DNA of 47,037 bases from Deltaproteobacteria bacterium. Its GTDB lineage: Bacteria; Desulfobacterota; Desulfobulbia; Desulfobulbales; Desulfurivibrionaceae. The position numbers were made by a program, and so were the translations under genes. The notes under the pieces are model-generated. The model saw only the letters and a program-made list of their open reading frames with translations. It ran no database searches and was not told where the DNA came from. The stretch lies in the NCBI GenBank assembly GCA_013349285.1, contig DUZU01000025.1, positions 1-47,037 on the forward strand, in the 5' to 3' direction. Shown in pieces: positions 35,605-45,030 of the stretch (positions are counted from its first letter, which is position 1; each line of letters opens with the position of its first letter).

Positions 35605-37263
35605 ATGGAAACCCAAAGAATCTTTTTGGCCATATTTCTCTCTTTGGCTATCTTGCTAGGTTATCAGTATTTTTTTGTAGCTCCTCTTCCCGTTGTTCCC
35701 AATAATATTGAGAACCAGCAGCAGGATATTGTCGCCCAAGCGCCGGATAAGCTCGCCGAGAAAGCGATTGTTTCCGCCGCGGCCATAATCAATGCCGGTG
35801 GCGAGTCGGCCGCGCCGGCCAGGGTGGGACGTGATATCGCGATTGATACCGCGCTCTATCAGGCGGTTGTCAGTGAAACCCGCGGCGCGCTTAAAAGCTT
35901 CCGGCTTAAAGATTACCGGGAGACGATCGACAAGGATTCCGGCGACAAGGAATTGCTGCACACCTCGGTTGCCGAGGGTTTGCCCCTGGACTTTTCCTGG
36001 GGGGTTGAGCCGGCCCAAGCGCCGGTGGCCATTTTCGAGGCGGACCGGGAAAGCATTGCCACCGCCAAATCAGGCGCCGCCACCCTCACCCTTAAGAGCC
36101 GCCAGGCTTCCGGCCTTGAAATCACCAAGGCGATTACCTTCAGCGATCAGGATTATCTGCTCAAGGTTTCGGTGGACGTCTATAACACCACCGATAATCC
36201 GGTGCAGGGCGCACCCTATATGACCTTGACCAACCGCTCTTTTTCCGGCAGCGGCGGCGTGAGCAGTCAATATGTTTTTAACGGTTCCGCCGTGCTCATT
36301 GACGATATGCTTGAGGAGATCAATGTGGACGATCTCAAGGGGGCCAGCAAGAGTTTTACCGGTAATGTCGGCTGGGCCGCCTATGAAAATAATTATTTCC
36401 TCTGCAGCGTGGTGCCAGAGGGCAAGGGGCAGCATACCGCTCATTTTCGGTTGACCGGGGATGATGTGGTGACCACGGTTCTGGCCGGAGTCGCGGATCT
36501 GGTGCAGCCCGGTGGCCATCTGCAATACAATTATTCTGTATATTGCGGTCCTAAGAAACTGGAAACCCTCAAGGCGGTTGGTTTCGATCTGGAGCGCACC
36601 GTCAACTTCGGTTGGTTTGACGTAGTGGCCAAACCCACCTTGTATCTGATGAACTTCCTCTACAAATATCTCGGCAATTATGGGGTGGCGATCATTCTGG
36701 TTACGGTTATCATCAAGCTGGCGTTCTGGCCTCTTACCGTTAAGGGAATGAAGTCGATGAAAACCATGCAGAAGCTGCAGCCCAAGATGGCCAAGATTCG
36801 CGAGAAGTTTAAAGACGATAAGCAGCGGCAGCAGCAGGAGATGATGAAGCTTTATCAGACCTATAAGGTTAATCCGGTGGGCGGTTGTCTGCCCATGGTC
36901 GCCCAGATCCCGGTGTTTTTTGCCCTTTATAAGGTACTGTTGCAGACCATCGAACTCAGGCACGCGCCCTTTATGTTGTGGATTCATGACCTTTCCGCGC
37001 CGGATCGGTTGTTTATCGGTTTTGACATCCCCATGCTGGGTGGTCTGCCGGTCTTGACCCTGCTGATGGGGGGCAGTATGTTTATCCAGCAGAAAATGAC
37101 CCCTTCCGCCGGGGATCCGACTCAGCAGAAGGTAATGATGTTTTTGCCGGTGGTGTTTACTTTTATGTTTCTCAATTTTGCTTCCGGGTTGGTATTGTAC
37201 TGGTTTATTAATAACTTGCTGTCAATCGGTCAGCAGTACATGATTAACCGACAAGTCGATTAG
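35605..37263 (+). CDS. yidC: Membrane protein insertase YidC
   Basis: 552 residues. A first membrane helix (about 7-24) is followed by a large periplasmic beta domain (about 60-340), typical of Gram-negative YidC. The insertase core then has five helices, with the conserved arginine in the loop and NPVGGCLPMVAQIPVFFALY and LVLYWFINNLLSIGQQYMI. It inserts membrane proteins, alone or with SecYEG. Atp subunit c, coded at 23217, is a classic YidC client. Confidence 0.97.
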   Translation: METQRIFLAIFLSLAILLGYQYFFVAPLPVVPNNIENQQQDIVAQAPDKLAEKAIVSAAAIINAGGESAAPARVGRDIAIDTALYQAVVSETRGALKSFRLKDYRETIDKDSGDKELLHTSVAEGLPLDFSWGVEPAQAPVAIFEADRESIATAKSGAATLTLKSRQASGLEITKAITFSDQDYLLKVSVDVYNTTDNPVQGAPYMTLTNRSFSGSGGVSSQYVFNGSAVLIDDMLEEINVDDLKGASKSFTGNVGWAAYENNYFLCSVVPEGKGQHTAHFRLTGDDVVTTVLAGVADLVQPGGHLQYNYSVYCGPKKLETLKAVGFDLERTVNFGWFDVVAKPTLYLMNFLYKYLGNYGVAIILVTVIIKLAFWPLTVKGMKSMKTMQKLQPKMAKIREKFKDDKQRQQQEMMKLYQTYKVNPVGGCLPMVAQIPVFFALYKVLLQTIELRHAPFMLWIHDLSAPDRLFIGFDIPMLGGLPVLTLLMGGSMFIQQKMTPSAGDPTQQKVMMFLPVVFTFMFLNFASGLVLYWFINNLLSIGQQYMINRQVD

Positions 37264-37395
37264 GTGAGAGTCGTCGGCTGGGGAATGTTGGGCCGACAAT
37301 AAATAAGTAGCGCCTATTGGGTATGCCGGATCCACGGCTTCTGAGTGGTAAGGGTCATGGCGTCTCAATAAGGCCGTAATCAAGGATTTTTAGCT

Positions 37396-38187
37396 ATGTC
37401 TGCGAAGATGGAATATAATGGAAGTGACGTTGATGAGGCGATCCGTAACGCTTGTGCCGCATTAAAGGTTGAGCGTGATCAGGTTGATGTTGAGATTGTC
37501 GCCACCGGATCCACCGGGGTTTTCGGTATTTTCGGCCGCAAGAAGGCCGTGGTTCGGGTCGGCCTTAAAAATGGCGGGGCCAAGGGCAAGGCGCAGAGCC
37601 GTCCCGCTCGTGCCGGCCAGGATGAAGCGGTGGTTAAGGTGCGCAGCAAGCGCGAGGATGTGGTCGGTGATCCTGTTTCCGCCGAAGATATCGAGCTTAT
37701 CAAGTCCGATCTTGGGCAGATCCTTGCGCTGATGAACTGTCCGTCTGAAATAACCATTGATCAAGACGCCAACAACAAGGTCCATGCCCATATCAGCGGC
37801 GAGCATGTCGAGGTTATTGTCGGGGCCGAGGGGCAGACCCTGGATGGCCTTCAGTATTTAATGCGCAAGATCATCACCCGCAAGTTTCCGCAGAAGGTTC
37901 TTTTCTCGTTGGATGCCGGTGATTTCAGGAGTAATCGTACCGAGGAATTGCAGGAGCGGGCGGTGCGGCTTGCCCAAGAGGTAAAGGATACCGGCAAGAC
38001 CAGAACCATTCCGGCCATCAACCCTGCGGAACGGCGGATTGTTCATATGGCGCTGCAGAATGACACCGAGATCAGAAGCCGGAGCGTGGGTGATGGCATA
38101 TTTAAGAAGGTGTTGATTTACCTGCCGGGCAAGGGCCGCAAGCGAACTTCGAGAAAACGTAAAGGCGGCGAAGCCCGTCCGCGCTGA
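37396..38187 (+). CDS. jag: Jag/SpoIIIJ-associated RNA-binding protein
   Basis: 263 residues. The Jag-N domain is at about 1-52 (ATGSTGVFGIFGRKKAVVRV). A variable Lys/Arg/Gly-rich linker follows, then a KH domain (IGAEGQTLDG-like, VGAEGQTLDGLQYLMRKI) and an R3H domain (NPAERRIVHMALQNDTEIRSRSVGDG). Its C-terminus is very basic. Jag proteins bind RNA and are linked to cell envelope and division. A 132-base gap with AAGGA before the ATG separates it from yidC. Confidence 0.93.
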   Translation: MSAKMEYNGSDVDEAIRNACAALKVERDQVDVEIVATGSTGVFGIFGRKKAVVRVGLKNGGAKGKAQSRPARAGQDEAVVKVRSKREDVVGDPVSAEDIELIKSDLGQILALMNCPSEITIDQDANNKVHAHISGEHVEVIVGAEGQTLDGLQYLMRKIITRKFPQKVLFSLDAGDFRSNRTEELQERAVRLAQEVKDTGKTRTIPAINPAERRIVHMALQNDTEIRSRSVGDGIFKKVLIYLPGKGRKRTSRKRKGGEARPR

Positions 38188-38209
38188 TTTCGTTTATTTT
38201 TTTTGTGAA

Positions 38210-38239
38210 GCGGTGTTCGTTTTTTTTAGCGGACACCGC
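38210..38239. repeat. Inverted repeat between jag and mnmE
   Basis: Arms of ten bases (GCGGTGTTCG and CGGACACCGC, one mismatch) enclose a T-rich ten-base loop. A T run precedes it and none follows, so it is a poor terminator in either direction. It may be an mRNA stability or processing hairpin. Confidence 0.5.
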
Positions 38240-38262
38240 CAACACGATTGAGGGTGAGGAGT

Positions 38263-39660
38263 ATGGCCAAGCCGGATTATAATGAGGCCACCATCGCCGC
38301 CATCGCCACCCCGCCGGGCGCCGGTGGGATCGGTATTGTCCGGATCAGCGGCGGCCAGGCTTCGCCCATTCTGCATCAGATATTCATTCCCCGTAAACAT
38401 CCCGCGAACTTTCTCTCCCACCGACTCTATTACGGCACCATCCGTGATCCCCGCACCGGCATGACCGTTGACGAGGTGTTGGCGGTTTATATGGCTGCCC
38501 CGCATACCTATACCCGAGAGGATGTGGTTGAGATTCACTGTCATGGCAGTTTTATTGTTCTCCAGCAAATTCTGGCCCTTATTCTGAGCTTTAGCGATAC
38601 CCGGCCGGCAGAGTCCGGAGAATTTACCAAGCGGGCCTTTCTCAACGGCCGCATCGATCTTACCCAGGCTGAGGCGGTTGCCGACCTGTTGAGCGCCAAA
38701 ACCCGGGAGGGGGCAAGCCTGGCCGTGGCTCAACTTCAGGGCGGACTGCAGGCCACGGTCTTAAAAATCCGTGACGCTCTTGTTGCGGTTCGTGCTATTA
38801 TTGAGGTGGCCATCGATTTCCCCGACGAGGACGTGGAGATTCTGCATCCGCAGGTCATGGATCAACAGCTCCGGGATGAGGTGATTTCGCCCCTGAACGC
38901 CTTGCTGGCCAGGGTCGATACCGGCAAGCTTTTCCGGGATGGGATCTCGGTGGTGATCATTGGCCGGCCCAATGTGGGTAAATCAAGCCTGCTTAACACC
39001 TTGTTGCAGGAAGAGCGCTCCATCGTTACCGAGATTGCGGGGACCACCAGGGATACCATTGAGGAGTATCTCGATATTCGCGGGATTCCGGTGCGGATTG
39101 TCGATACGGCCGGGATCAGGGATACCAGCGAGACGGTGGAGGAAATCGGCATCCAGCGGGCCAGGCGGAAGCTGGAAGAGGCGGATCTGGTGTTGTTGAT
39201 GGTCGATGGGGCGGTTGGTTTGCAAAATGAGGACCAACGGTTGTATGATGAGGTTGTCGGCAAAAAAATTATAGTGGTAGTCAACAAGATCGATATTGCT
39301 CCGGAGCAGGATCTGAGCCCCTGGCGGGAGGCGTTTGCCGGCTCGCCCCTGGTGGCGGTTTCCGCAAAAAACCAAACCGGGATTATCGACCTGGAGCAGG
39401 CCTTGTTCGAGATGGTGACCGGCGGCATTGCCCTGGAGGAAAGCAGCCAATGTGCGCCCAATGTTCGGCACGCCTCAGCCCTGCAACGGGCCGTGGTTGC
39501 CAGTCAGCAGGTCCGCCAGGGGCTTGCCGCCGATCTGCCCCCCGATCTGTTGGCCATTGATCTGCAGGTTGCGCTGGATCATCTTGCCGATATTGTCGGC
39601 GAGACGACCACCGAGGACGTGTTGGACCGGATATTCGCTGAATTTTGTATCGGAAAATAG
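38263..39660 (+). CDS. mnmE: tRNA modification GTPase MnmE
   Basis: 465 residues from ATG 38263, with AGGGTGAGGAG upstream. The N-terminal folate-binding domain (ATPPGAGGIGIVRISG) and the helical domain flank a G domain: GRPNVGKSSLLN, the DTAGIRDT switch and NKID. The C-terminus is FCIGK, the invariant end with the catalytic Cys. MnmE with MnmG modifies the wobble uridine (cmnm5U) of several tRNAs. It closes the rpmH-mnmE group. Confidence 0.97.
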   Translation: MAKPDYNEATIAAIATPPGAGGIGIVRISGGQASPILHQIFIPRKHPANFLSHRLYYGTIRDPRTGMTVDEVLAVYMAAPHTYTREDVVEIHCHGSFIVLQQILALILSFSDTRPAESGEFTKRAFLNGRIDLTQAEAVADLLSAKTREGASLAVAQLQGGLQATVLKIRDALVAVRAIIEVAIDFPDEDVEILHPQVMDQQLRDEVISPLNALLARVDTGKLFRDGISVVIIGRPNVGKSSLLNTLLQEERSIVTEIAGTTRDTIEEYLDIRGIPVRIVDTAGIRDTSETVEEIGIQRARRKLEEADLVLLMVDGAVGLQNEDQRLYDEVVGKKIIVVVNKIDIAPEQDLSPWREAFAGSPLVAVSAKNQTGIIDLEQALFEMVTGGIALEESSQCAPNVRHASALQRAVVASQQVRQGLAADLPPDLLAIDLQVALDHLADIVGETTTEDVLDRIFAEFCIGK

Positions 39661-39705
39661 CTTGTGACGAGTCGCCTGATTCGGCCGACGAGCTGAAGGA
39701 GAATC

Positions 39706-41220
39706 ATGGGGCCTGCTCAAAAAAGTAAAGAGCTTGATCTTGATCAACAGGTTGATTTTTTAAAGAAAATTGTTTTCTTTAATGGTTTTGACGATCATGA
39801 GCTCAAGCAGTTTTTGCAAGTCAGCAAATGGTTGCGGGTGCCCAAGGATACCTTTATCATCAAAGAGGGCACCACCGAGCAAGCCTTTTATATCCTGGTT
39901 AAGGGGGCGGTTCGTGTAGAAAAAAGAACGGGTGACGATCATAAGCCGGTGGTGCTGACCACCCTGGCCACCGGTGATTGTTTCGGTGAAATGGCGATGG
40001 TCACCGCGATGAAACGCACCGCCGATGTCTTGTCCACCAAGGAGTGTTTTATTCTTCGGGTGGAGCCTGATATCGTCAGTACCTCCAATGTTTTTTTGCA
40101 GCTTAAGTTTTACAAGCGTTTCTGCGAGCTGTTGGTCAATCGTCTCGATCTTTCCAATCAGCGGATGGCGGGGGGCGGCAAGGAGAAGGTCGCCGAACCG
40201 CAAAAAAGCGAATCCGCGCAGGGGGAGCGGGATAAAAAGACCCTTGCATCTTCCGACACCCTCAAACTGCAAAAGCCGGTGGCCAAGGCGGCCCAGCTGG
40301 TTATCCCCCCCATGCCCTCGAAAGAGGATCGGCTTACCGCTTCCAAGTTGCAATATCGGGTCCGCCCTGAAAATGTGCTGCCGGTCAACCCGGCGGTTGC
40401 AGCGGAATTGACCAGAATATTGGCGCTTAAAGATGAGTCGGATAATACGAGGCGTTTTGCCGATCTGGTTTCACTGGATCCGGTTTTATGCTGCCGGGTG
40501 ATCCAGACCGCCAATTCTCCATTTTATCGGCGCGCAGCCATGGTGGGCACCCTGCCCCATGCCATGGTTATTGTCGGGATCAAGCAGGTGCAAAAGGTGG
40601 TGGCGGAAGCCATCGAATCAAGCAAGAATGTCGTGGCCTTCAGCGGTTTTACTACGGTGGCGCAGGCCTTTTGGCAACATGGGGTGGTGGTCGGCAGGGT
40701 AGCCGAGATGCTGCGGGATGTTGTCCGGATCAGCATCTCGGCTGATCTTTACCTGTCCGGCCTGCTCCATGATCTGGGAATGTTTGTGGTCGACGGTATT
40801 TGCCCCAATTTATATCCGCAGTTGGCCGCGCCGAAACCTGAGATCAAGGATCTGTTTAAGGCGGAAAAAGAGTATGTCGGGGTGGACCACGGCCAGTTCG
40901 GGGTCTGGTTGGCAGAGGGGATCGGTCTGCCCCAACCCTATCTTGATGCAATGCGCTTTCATCATCAGCCGGAAAAGGCAACCACCAATCCGGTGCTGGT
41001 TGCCTTGGTGAGTCTGGCCAATATGTTTGCCGCCATGAAAGGGGCTTGTTTGGGCGAGGCGGTGGTTACCAAAGAGGATATTCAGCGTTCTTTTGCCTGG
41101 GTGCTCATTCAGGAGCATCATAAGCCGTTTATGGATGTGAATGTGATGCAGTTTATTGCTTCTTTTAGTGAGGAGCTCGATAAGACCTGGAACTCCATCA
41201 CCGGGGATATTCTGCTCTAA
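39706..41220 (+). CDS. Cyclic-nucleotide-binding and HDOD domain protein
   Basis: 504 residues. N-terminal cNMP-binding-like domain (about 12-135: IKEGTTEQAFYILVKGAVRV, TGDCFGEMAMVTAMKRTADV), a linker of about 60 charged residues, then an HDOD domain (about 225-430: RFADLVSLDPVLCCRVIQTANSPFY, LSGLLHDLGMF, MRFHHQPEK). HDOD is a degenerate HD fold without the phosphodiesterase metal pair, found in signalling proteins. The cNMP part suggests that cAMP or a similar ligand is sensed; the key arginine was not confirmed. It starts 46 bases after mnmE with GAAGGAG, so it may be co-transcribed. Confidence 0.9.
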   Translation: MGPAQKSKELDLDQQVDFLKKIVFFNGFDDHELKQFLQVSKWLRVPKDTFIIKEGTTEQAFYILVKGAVRVEKRTGDDHKPVVLTTLATGDCFGEMAMVTAMKRTADVLSTKECFILRVEPDIVSTSNVFLQLKFYKRFCELLVNRLDLSNQRMAGGGKEKVAEPQKSESAQGERDKKTLASSDTLKLQKPVAKAAQLVIPPMPSKEDRLTASKLQYRVRPENVLPVNPAVAAELTRILALKDESDNTRRFADLVSLDPVLCCRVIQTANSPFYRRAAMVGTLPHAMVIVGIKQVQKVVAEAIESSKNVVAFSGFTTVAQAFWQHGVVVGRVAEMLRDVVRISISADLYLSGLLHDLGMFVVDGICPNLYPQLAAPKPEIKDLFKAEKEYVGVDHGQFGVWLAEGIGLPQPYLDAMRFHHQPEKATTNPVLVALVSLANMFAAMKGACLGEAVVTKEDIQRSFAWVLIQEHHKPFMDVNVMQFIASFSEELDKTWNSITGDILL

Positions 41221-41261
41221 GCCCGGAGTTGCCCGGCCGGCTTACGGGCCTCGCGGTTAGA

Positions 41262-41426
41262 TCAGTCCATCGGTGAGAAAACATCCTTGGCCGCCCCGCA
41301 TATCGGGCAGGTCCAGCCGGCGGGCAGGTCATCGAACGAGGTGCCCGGAGCAATGCCGGAATTAGGGTCGCCCTCTTCCTGGTCATAGACATAGCCGCAT
41401 ACGCTGCATTCATGGCGAGTACTCAT
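41262..41426 (-). CDS. Rubredoxin
   Basis: 54 residues from ATG 41426, with AAAGGAG upstream; a longer reading lacks a site. The four iron ligands are CSVCGYVYD and CPICGAAKD, and the core is [17 protein letters not shown]. This is a classic small electron carrier of anaerobes, often used in detoxifying oxygen and superoxide. It converges with the HDOD gene. Confidence 0.97.
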   Translation of the reverse strand: MSTRHECSVCGYVYDQEEGDPNSGIAPGTSFDDLPAGWTCPICGAAKDVFSPMD

Positions 41427-41613
41427 CGGATTAGCTCCTTTTTTAAGGTTTTCATGCTCTGGTTGGGTTCGCTGGTTTATTTTGAGATTCATATAGATTA
41501 TTGAGGAGAGAAAGGCTTGACGTCAATCTTTTTTATCGACAGGTTGTCGTTACTTTCGTTAAGAGGGAATGGTTCGCCTTGGTTGTTGAAGAAAAATATA
41601 GAGTGGCTGTGAG

Positions 41614-42138
41614 ATGATTACAAAGGAAGAGGTGCTCAGTCGGGAGGAGATATCCCGGCGGGTCGCAGAGCTTGGCGCGGTTATTTCCCGTGATTATGCG
41701 GGGCGTTCTCTGGTAATGGTCGGAGTCTTGAACGGGGCCTATATTTTTATGGCCGATCTGAGCCGGGCGGTGGATTTACCGCTGGAGGTGGATTTTGTCC
41801 GGGTGGCGAGCTACGGGACCAATACCTGTTCGTCCGGCACCGTAAGTTTGGTTAAAGATGTCGAGCTCGAGGTTAAGGGGAAGGATATTCTGTTGGTTGA
41901 GGATATCGTTGACACCGGTCGCACCATTGCCCGGCTGCGGGAGATCTTTGCCAAGAAGGGCGCTCGGTCCGTGCGGATCTGCGCCCTGATCGATAAAAAA
42001 GAGCGGCGCGAGGTGGAAGTTGAGGCTGATTATGCAGGCTTTACGGTGGCCGATGGTTTTCTGGTCGGTTACGGCCTTGATTATGCGGAGCAGCATCGGC
42101 AATACCCGGCAGTTTATAAGATTGTCAGCGGGGTATAA
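41614..42138 (+). CDS. hpt: Hypoxanthine phosphoribosyltransferase
   Basis: 174 residues. The PRPP-binding motif is LLVEDIVDTGRTI at about 91-103; VGVLNGAYIFMADLSR and KKERREVEVEADYAGF are also typical. It salvages hypoxanthine (and usually guanine) with PRPP. It lies 6 bases before bioA, so translation may be coupled. Confidence 0.95.
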   Translation: MITKEEVLSREEISRRVAELGAVISRDYAGRSLVMVGVLNGAYIFMADLSRAVDLPLEVDFVRVASYGTNTCSSGTVSLVKDVELEVKGKDILLVEDIVDTGRTIARLREIFAKKGARSVRICALIDKKERREVEVEADYAGFTVADGFLVGYGLDYAEQHRQYPAVYKIVSGV

Positions 42139-42144
42139 TCGTTA

Positions 42145-43494
42145 ATGTTGTCGCTTCAGGAAAAAGACCGGCGCTATCTGTGGCATCCCTACACCCAGAT
42201 GAAGGATTTTGCCGAGCGCGATCTGCTGTTGATCGATCGGGCCGAAGGCATACGCCTGATTGACGAGCATGGCCGCACCTATTTTGATACCATTTCCTCC
42301 TGGTGGTGCATCTTGCACGGCCATAATCATCCGACAATCAAGGCGGCGGTCATAAAACAGCTGGACCGGGTCGAGCAGGTGCTGCTGGCCGGCACCAGCC
42401 ATGAAGCCGCTATTCTGTTGGCCGAGCAACTGGTTTTGCTCACCCCGCCTAATCTGACCAAGGTTTTTTATTCGGACAACGGTTCAACCGCCTGCGAGAT
42501 TGCGTTTAAGATGTCGATCCAATACTGGCGGCATGTCGGCCAACCCCAGCGGAACCAGCTGGTGGCTTTGGAGCGGGGTTACCATGGCGACACCATCGGC
42601 ACCATGAGTCTGGGCGGCACCCCGGAATTTCACGGCGCTTTTGCCGGGATGCTTTTTGATTCCCATCGTCTGCCGTCGCCTTATTGTTTCCGCTGTCCTT
42701 ATGGGTTGGCGCAAGCGAGCTGCGACTGTGAGTGTCTGCAGCCCTATGTCGACCTGCTGGCCAAGCAGGGTGAGCAGATTGCCGCTCTGATTATTGAGCC
42801 GTTGATTCAGGCCGCCGGGGGCATGATTATCTACCCGGTTAAATATCTTGAAAACATCGTGGCGTTGAGCCGGACCCATGGGGTTCATCTTATTTTTGAC
42901 GAGGTGGCCACCGGCTTCGGCCGAACCGGCACCATGTTTGCCATGGAGCAGGCCGGGGTGTCGCCTGATTTTCTTTGTCTGTCCAAAGGGCTGACCGCGG
43001 GTTATCTGCCCATGGCCGCCACCCTCACCAGCGAGGAGGTTTACCAGGCCTTTTACGGCGATTATCAGGAGGGGAAGACCTTTTTCCATGGCCACACCTT
43101 TACCGGTAATCCGGTGGCCGCCGCCGCGGCGTTGGGGTCGTTGCAGGTTTTTGCCGAAGAACAGACCATGGCCGGGTTGCCGGAAAAAATCCAGCGCCTC
43201 CATGGTAGGATGGCCCGCTTTGCCGAACTGCCCTGGGTTGGCGATGTCCGTCAGCTCGGGATGATCAGCGCCTTGGAGTTGGTCAAGGATGAGTCGGCCG
43301 CCCCCTATGGGTTTAACGACCGGGTCGGCTGGCCGATTTATCTGGCCGGGCTGAAGGAAGGGGTCTTGCTTCGTCCCATGGGAAATGTTATGTATCTATG
43401 GTTGCCGTTGTCGACAACCATTGCCGAGATAGATGAGATCTGTGAGCGGGTCTGGCGGGTTCTGTCTGATCCTCAAAATATTGTCGGCTGGTAG
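42145..43494 (+). CDS. bioA: Adenosylmethionine-8-amino-7-oxononanoate aminotransferase
   Basis: 449 residues. A class III aminotransferase with the N-terminal signature RRYLWHPYTQMKD and SSWWCILHGHNHP. The aspartate for PLP is in IFDEVATGFGRTG, the PLP lysine in CLSKGLTAGYLPMA and HTFTGNPVAAAAAL near the end. It makes diaminopelargonate in biotin synthesis with S-adenosylmethionine as amino donor. No other bio gene is in the window, so it sits apart from the rest of the pathway. Confidence 0.96.
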   Translation: MLSLQEKDRRYLWHPYTQMKDFAERDLLLIDRAEGIRLIDEHGRTYFDTISSWWCILHGHNHPTIKAAVIKQLDRVEQVLLAGTSHEAAILLAEQLVLLTPPNLTKVFYSDNGSTACEIAFKMSIQYWRHVGQPQRNQLVALERGYHGDTIGTMSLGGTPEFHGAFAGMLFDSHRLPSPYCFRCPYGLAQASCDCECLQPYVDLLAKQGEQIAALIIEPLIQAAGGMIIYPVKYLENIVALSRTHGVHLIFDEVATGFGRTGTMFAMEQAGVSPDFLCLSKGLTAGYLPMAATLTSEEVYQAFYGDYQEGKTFFHGHTFTGNPVAAAAALGSLQVFAEEQTMAGLPEKIQRLHGRMARFAELPWVGDVRQLGMISALELVKDESAAPYGFNDRVGWPIYLAGLKEGVLLRPMGNVMYLWLPLSTTIAEIDEICERVWRVLSDPQNIVGW

Positions 43495-43510
43495 TAACTC
43501 TTCAACTTTT

Positions 43511-43587
43511 GCACCCGTAGCTCAGCTGGATAGAGCATCGGACTTCGAATCCGAGGGTCGCAGGTTCGAATCCTGCCGGGTGCACCA
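43511..43587 (+). tRNA. tRNA-Arg(TCG)
   Basis: A 77-base cloverleaf can be drawn: acceptor GCACCCG/CGGGTGC, D arm GCTC-AGCTGGATA-GAGC, anticodon stem TCGGA/TCCGA with loop CTTCGAA, T arm GCAGG-TTCGAAT-CCTGC and an encoded CCA. The anticodon is TCG, which reads CGA (and CGN by modification) as arginine. It lies 16 bases after bioA. Confidence 0.97.
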
Positions 43588-43993
43588 ACACCACCAAGTT
43601 GTCAAGCACCACTGCCCTGGACAGGTAAGGGTCGCAGCGTCGGTAGGCCGAGCGCGCAACAGATAACATCCTCCCCCTCCTTTTTTTTATTCCCTTTGAG
43701 TTTATCTGCTCATAATTGTAATCCCGTCTGTTCCCCATGCTTTAAGAGGTCTTGAGCCTGCGGCGGCAAATAAGGTGTTTGTGAAGGACTGCCCGTTGCT
43801 TTGATATAATTTTGGTGAAAATGTAATTTTTTCTAGTTGCCCGGGAAAAATTTATTTATGGTACATCCTGACCTTGGAATGCCTTTGTTGGGTTTGTTGC
43901 TTATTAGGCGACGGAACTAACTCCTCTGTACGGAAAAGAAAATTTAATGGGTGGTTTGCCCATAGAAACATTGGATTGATACCGGAGAAAAAT
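43588..43993. other. Gene-free stretch between tRNA-Arg and the MBL gene
   Basis: 406 bases with no convincing gene or integrase-type sequence. It contains a T run at 43681-43688 without a strong stem and an extended -10 box (TGATATAAT, 43802-43810). No tRNA 3'-end copy that would mark an attachment site was seen. Confidence 0.6.
43802..43810 (+). promoter_or_regulatory. Extended -10 promoter element
   Basis: TGATATAAT matches the extended -10 (TGnTATAAT) with no clear -35. It would start an RNA near 43817, about 177 bases before the MBL-fold gene. Confidence 0.35.
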
Positions 43994-44911
43994 ATGAAAA
44001 AAAATGTTGTCTGTTTACTGGTCTTTTGGGGTTTGCTCGGCTCAGTTTCAAGTGCGTGTGCCGATAATGGTCTGACCCGTATTTCGGAGCACGTCTATGC
44101 CTATGTCGATACCAAGGGGTCTTCCCCGGCCAACAGCTTCGGGGCCAATGCTGGCATTATTATCGGCGAGCGGGGGCTGGCCGTGGTTGATACCTTGATT
44201 TCCGCCCGGCAGGCCCGAAAATTTCTCGAGGATATTCGGGCGGTGACCGACAAACCGATTCTTTATGTGATCAATACCCATTATCATCTGGATCATGTAT
44301 TCGGTAACTCGGTGTTTGTGGCCCAGGGGGCTACCGTAATCAGCCATGCGTTGTGTTTGGCGGAGATGCAGGCCAAGGGGCCGGGCACCTTGGCCAGTAG
44401 CGCCGATTTCGGCCTTAGCCCGGAGGAGATGGCAGGCACCGGGCTGGCGTATCCAACCATCACCTTCAGTCAAGATCTACAGCTAGAGCTCGGTAATCTG
44501 CGTGTTGATCTCGTTCGTCCGGCGCCGTCTCATTCCAAGGGCTCCATCCTGGTCTGTGTTAACCGGGAACAGGTGGTCTTTGCAGGTGATGTCCTCTTCG
44601 CCGGTTATCATCCTTATCTGGCGGACGGTGACCTTGAGGGGTGGGTGACAACCCTTGACTATCTGAGCTCCCTTGCGACGGATAAGATTATCCCCGGTCA
44701 TGGTCCTTTGTCCGGCCATGAGGAGCTCAACGCCATGAAGGGATATCTGGTCGCTTTTGATGCCAAGGCCCGGAAGTTGGCTGCGGCCGGGGCTTCCCTT
44801 GAAGAGGCGGCGGGCCAAATCAAGTCGGCTATGCCGGCCAGGGCGGAGGGGGAGTGGTTGATTCAGGCCAATCTCAAGGCAAAATATCTGGTCGCCAGTC
44901 CGCCTCATTGA
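43994..44911 (+). CDS. Secreted metallo-beta-lactamase-fold protein (quinoprotein relay/SoxH-like)
   Basis: 305 residues from ATG 43994 with GGAGA upstream. A signal peptide is clear (MKKNVVCLLVFWGLLGSVSS, cut near ACADN); a lipobox is not convincing because Ser fills the -3 position. The metal site is NTHYHLDHVFGN (HxHxDH), and VFAGDVLFAGYHPYL and IIPGHGPLSGHEEL follow. Related proteins are found near quinoprotein and sulphur-oxidation genes, but the substrate is unknown. It is flanked by an extended -10 box and a strong terminator. Confidence 0.9.
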   Translation: MKKNVVCLLVFWGLLGSVSSACADNGLTRISEHVYAYVDTKGSSPANSFGANAGIIIGERGLAVVDTLISARQARKFLEDIRAVTDKPILYVINTHYHLDHVFGNSVFVAQGATVISHALCLAEMQAKGPGTLASSADFGLSPEEMAGTGLAYPTITFSQDLQLELGNLRVDLVRPAPSHSKGSILVCVNREQVVFAGDVLFAGYHPYLADGDLEGWVTTLDYLSSLATDKIIPGHGPLSGHEELNAMKGYLVAFDAKARKLAAAGASLEEAAGQIKSAMPARAEGEWLIQANLKAKYLVASPPH

Positions 44912-44990
44912 TCTCCCTGAAAAAAATTGACCTGGTGGGTGCTCAGTTAAAGGTTTGTGTTCGGACCGGGCTTTGACTGAATGCAAAAAA

Positions 44991-45030
44991 AAAGAAAGCC
45001 GACACTGCGGGGACAGTCGGCTTTCTTTTT
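44991..45030 (+). terminator. Rho-independent terminator after the MBL gene
   Basis: A 13-base stem (AAAGAAAGCCGAC/GTCGGCTTTCTTT) with a 12-base loop, followed by T. The A run before the stem would let it stop transcription from the other side too. Confidence 0.85.

Noticed and set aside
41517..41526. Perfect palindrome TTGACGTCAA between rubredoxin and hpt
   Set aside because: It could be an operator, but no partner site or matching regulator was found and a ten-base palindrome can occur by chance.
43511..43993. Integration site at the tRNA-Arg 3' end
   Set aside because: No integrase gene and no direct copy of the tRNA 3' end were found downstream.
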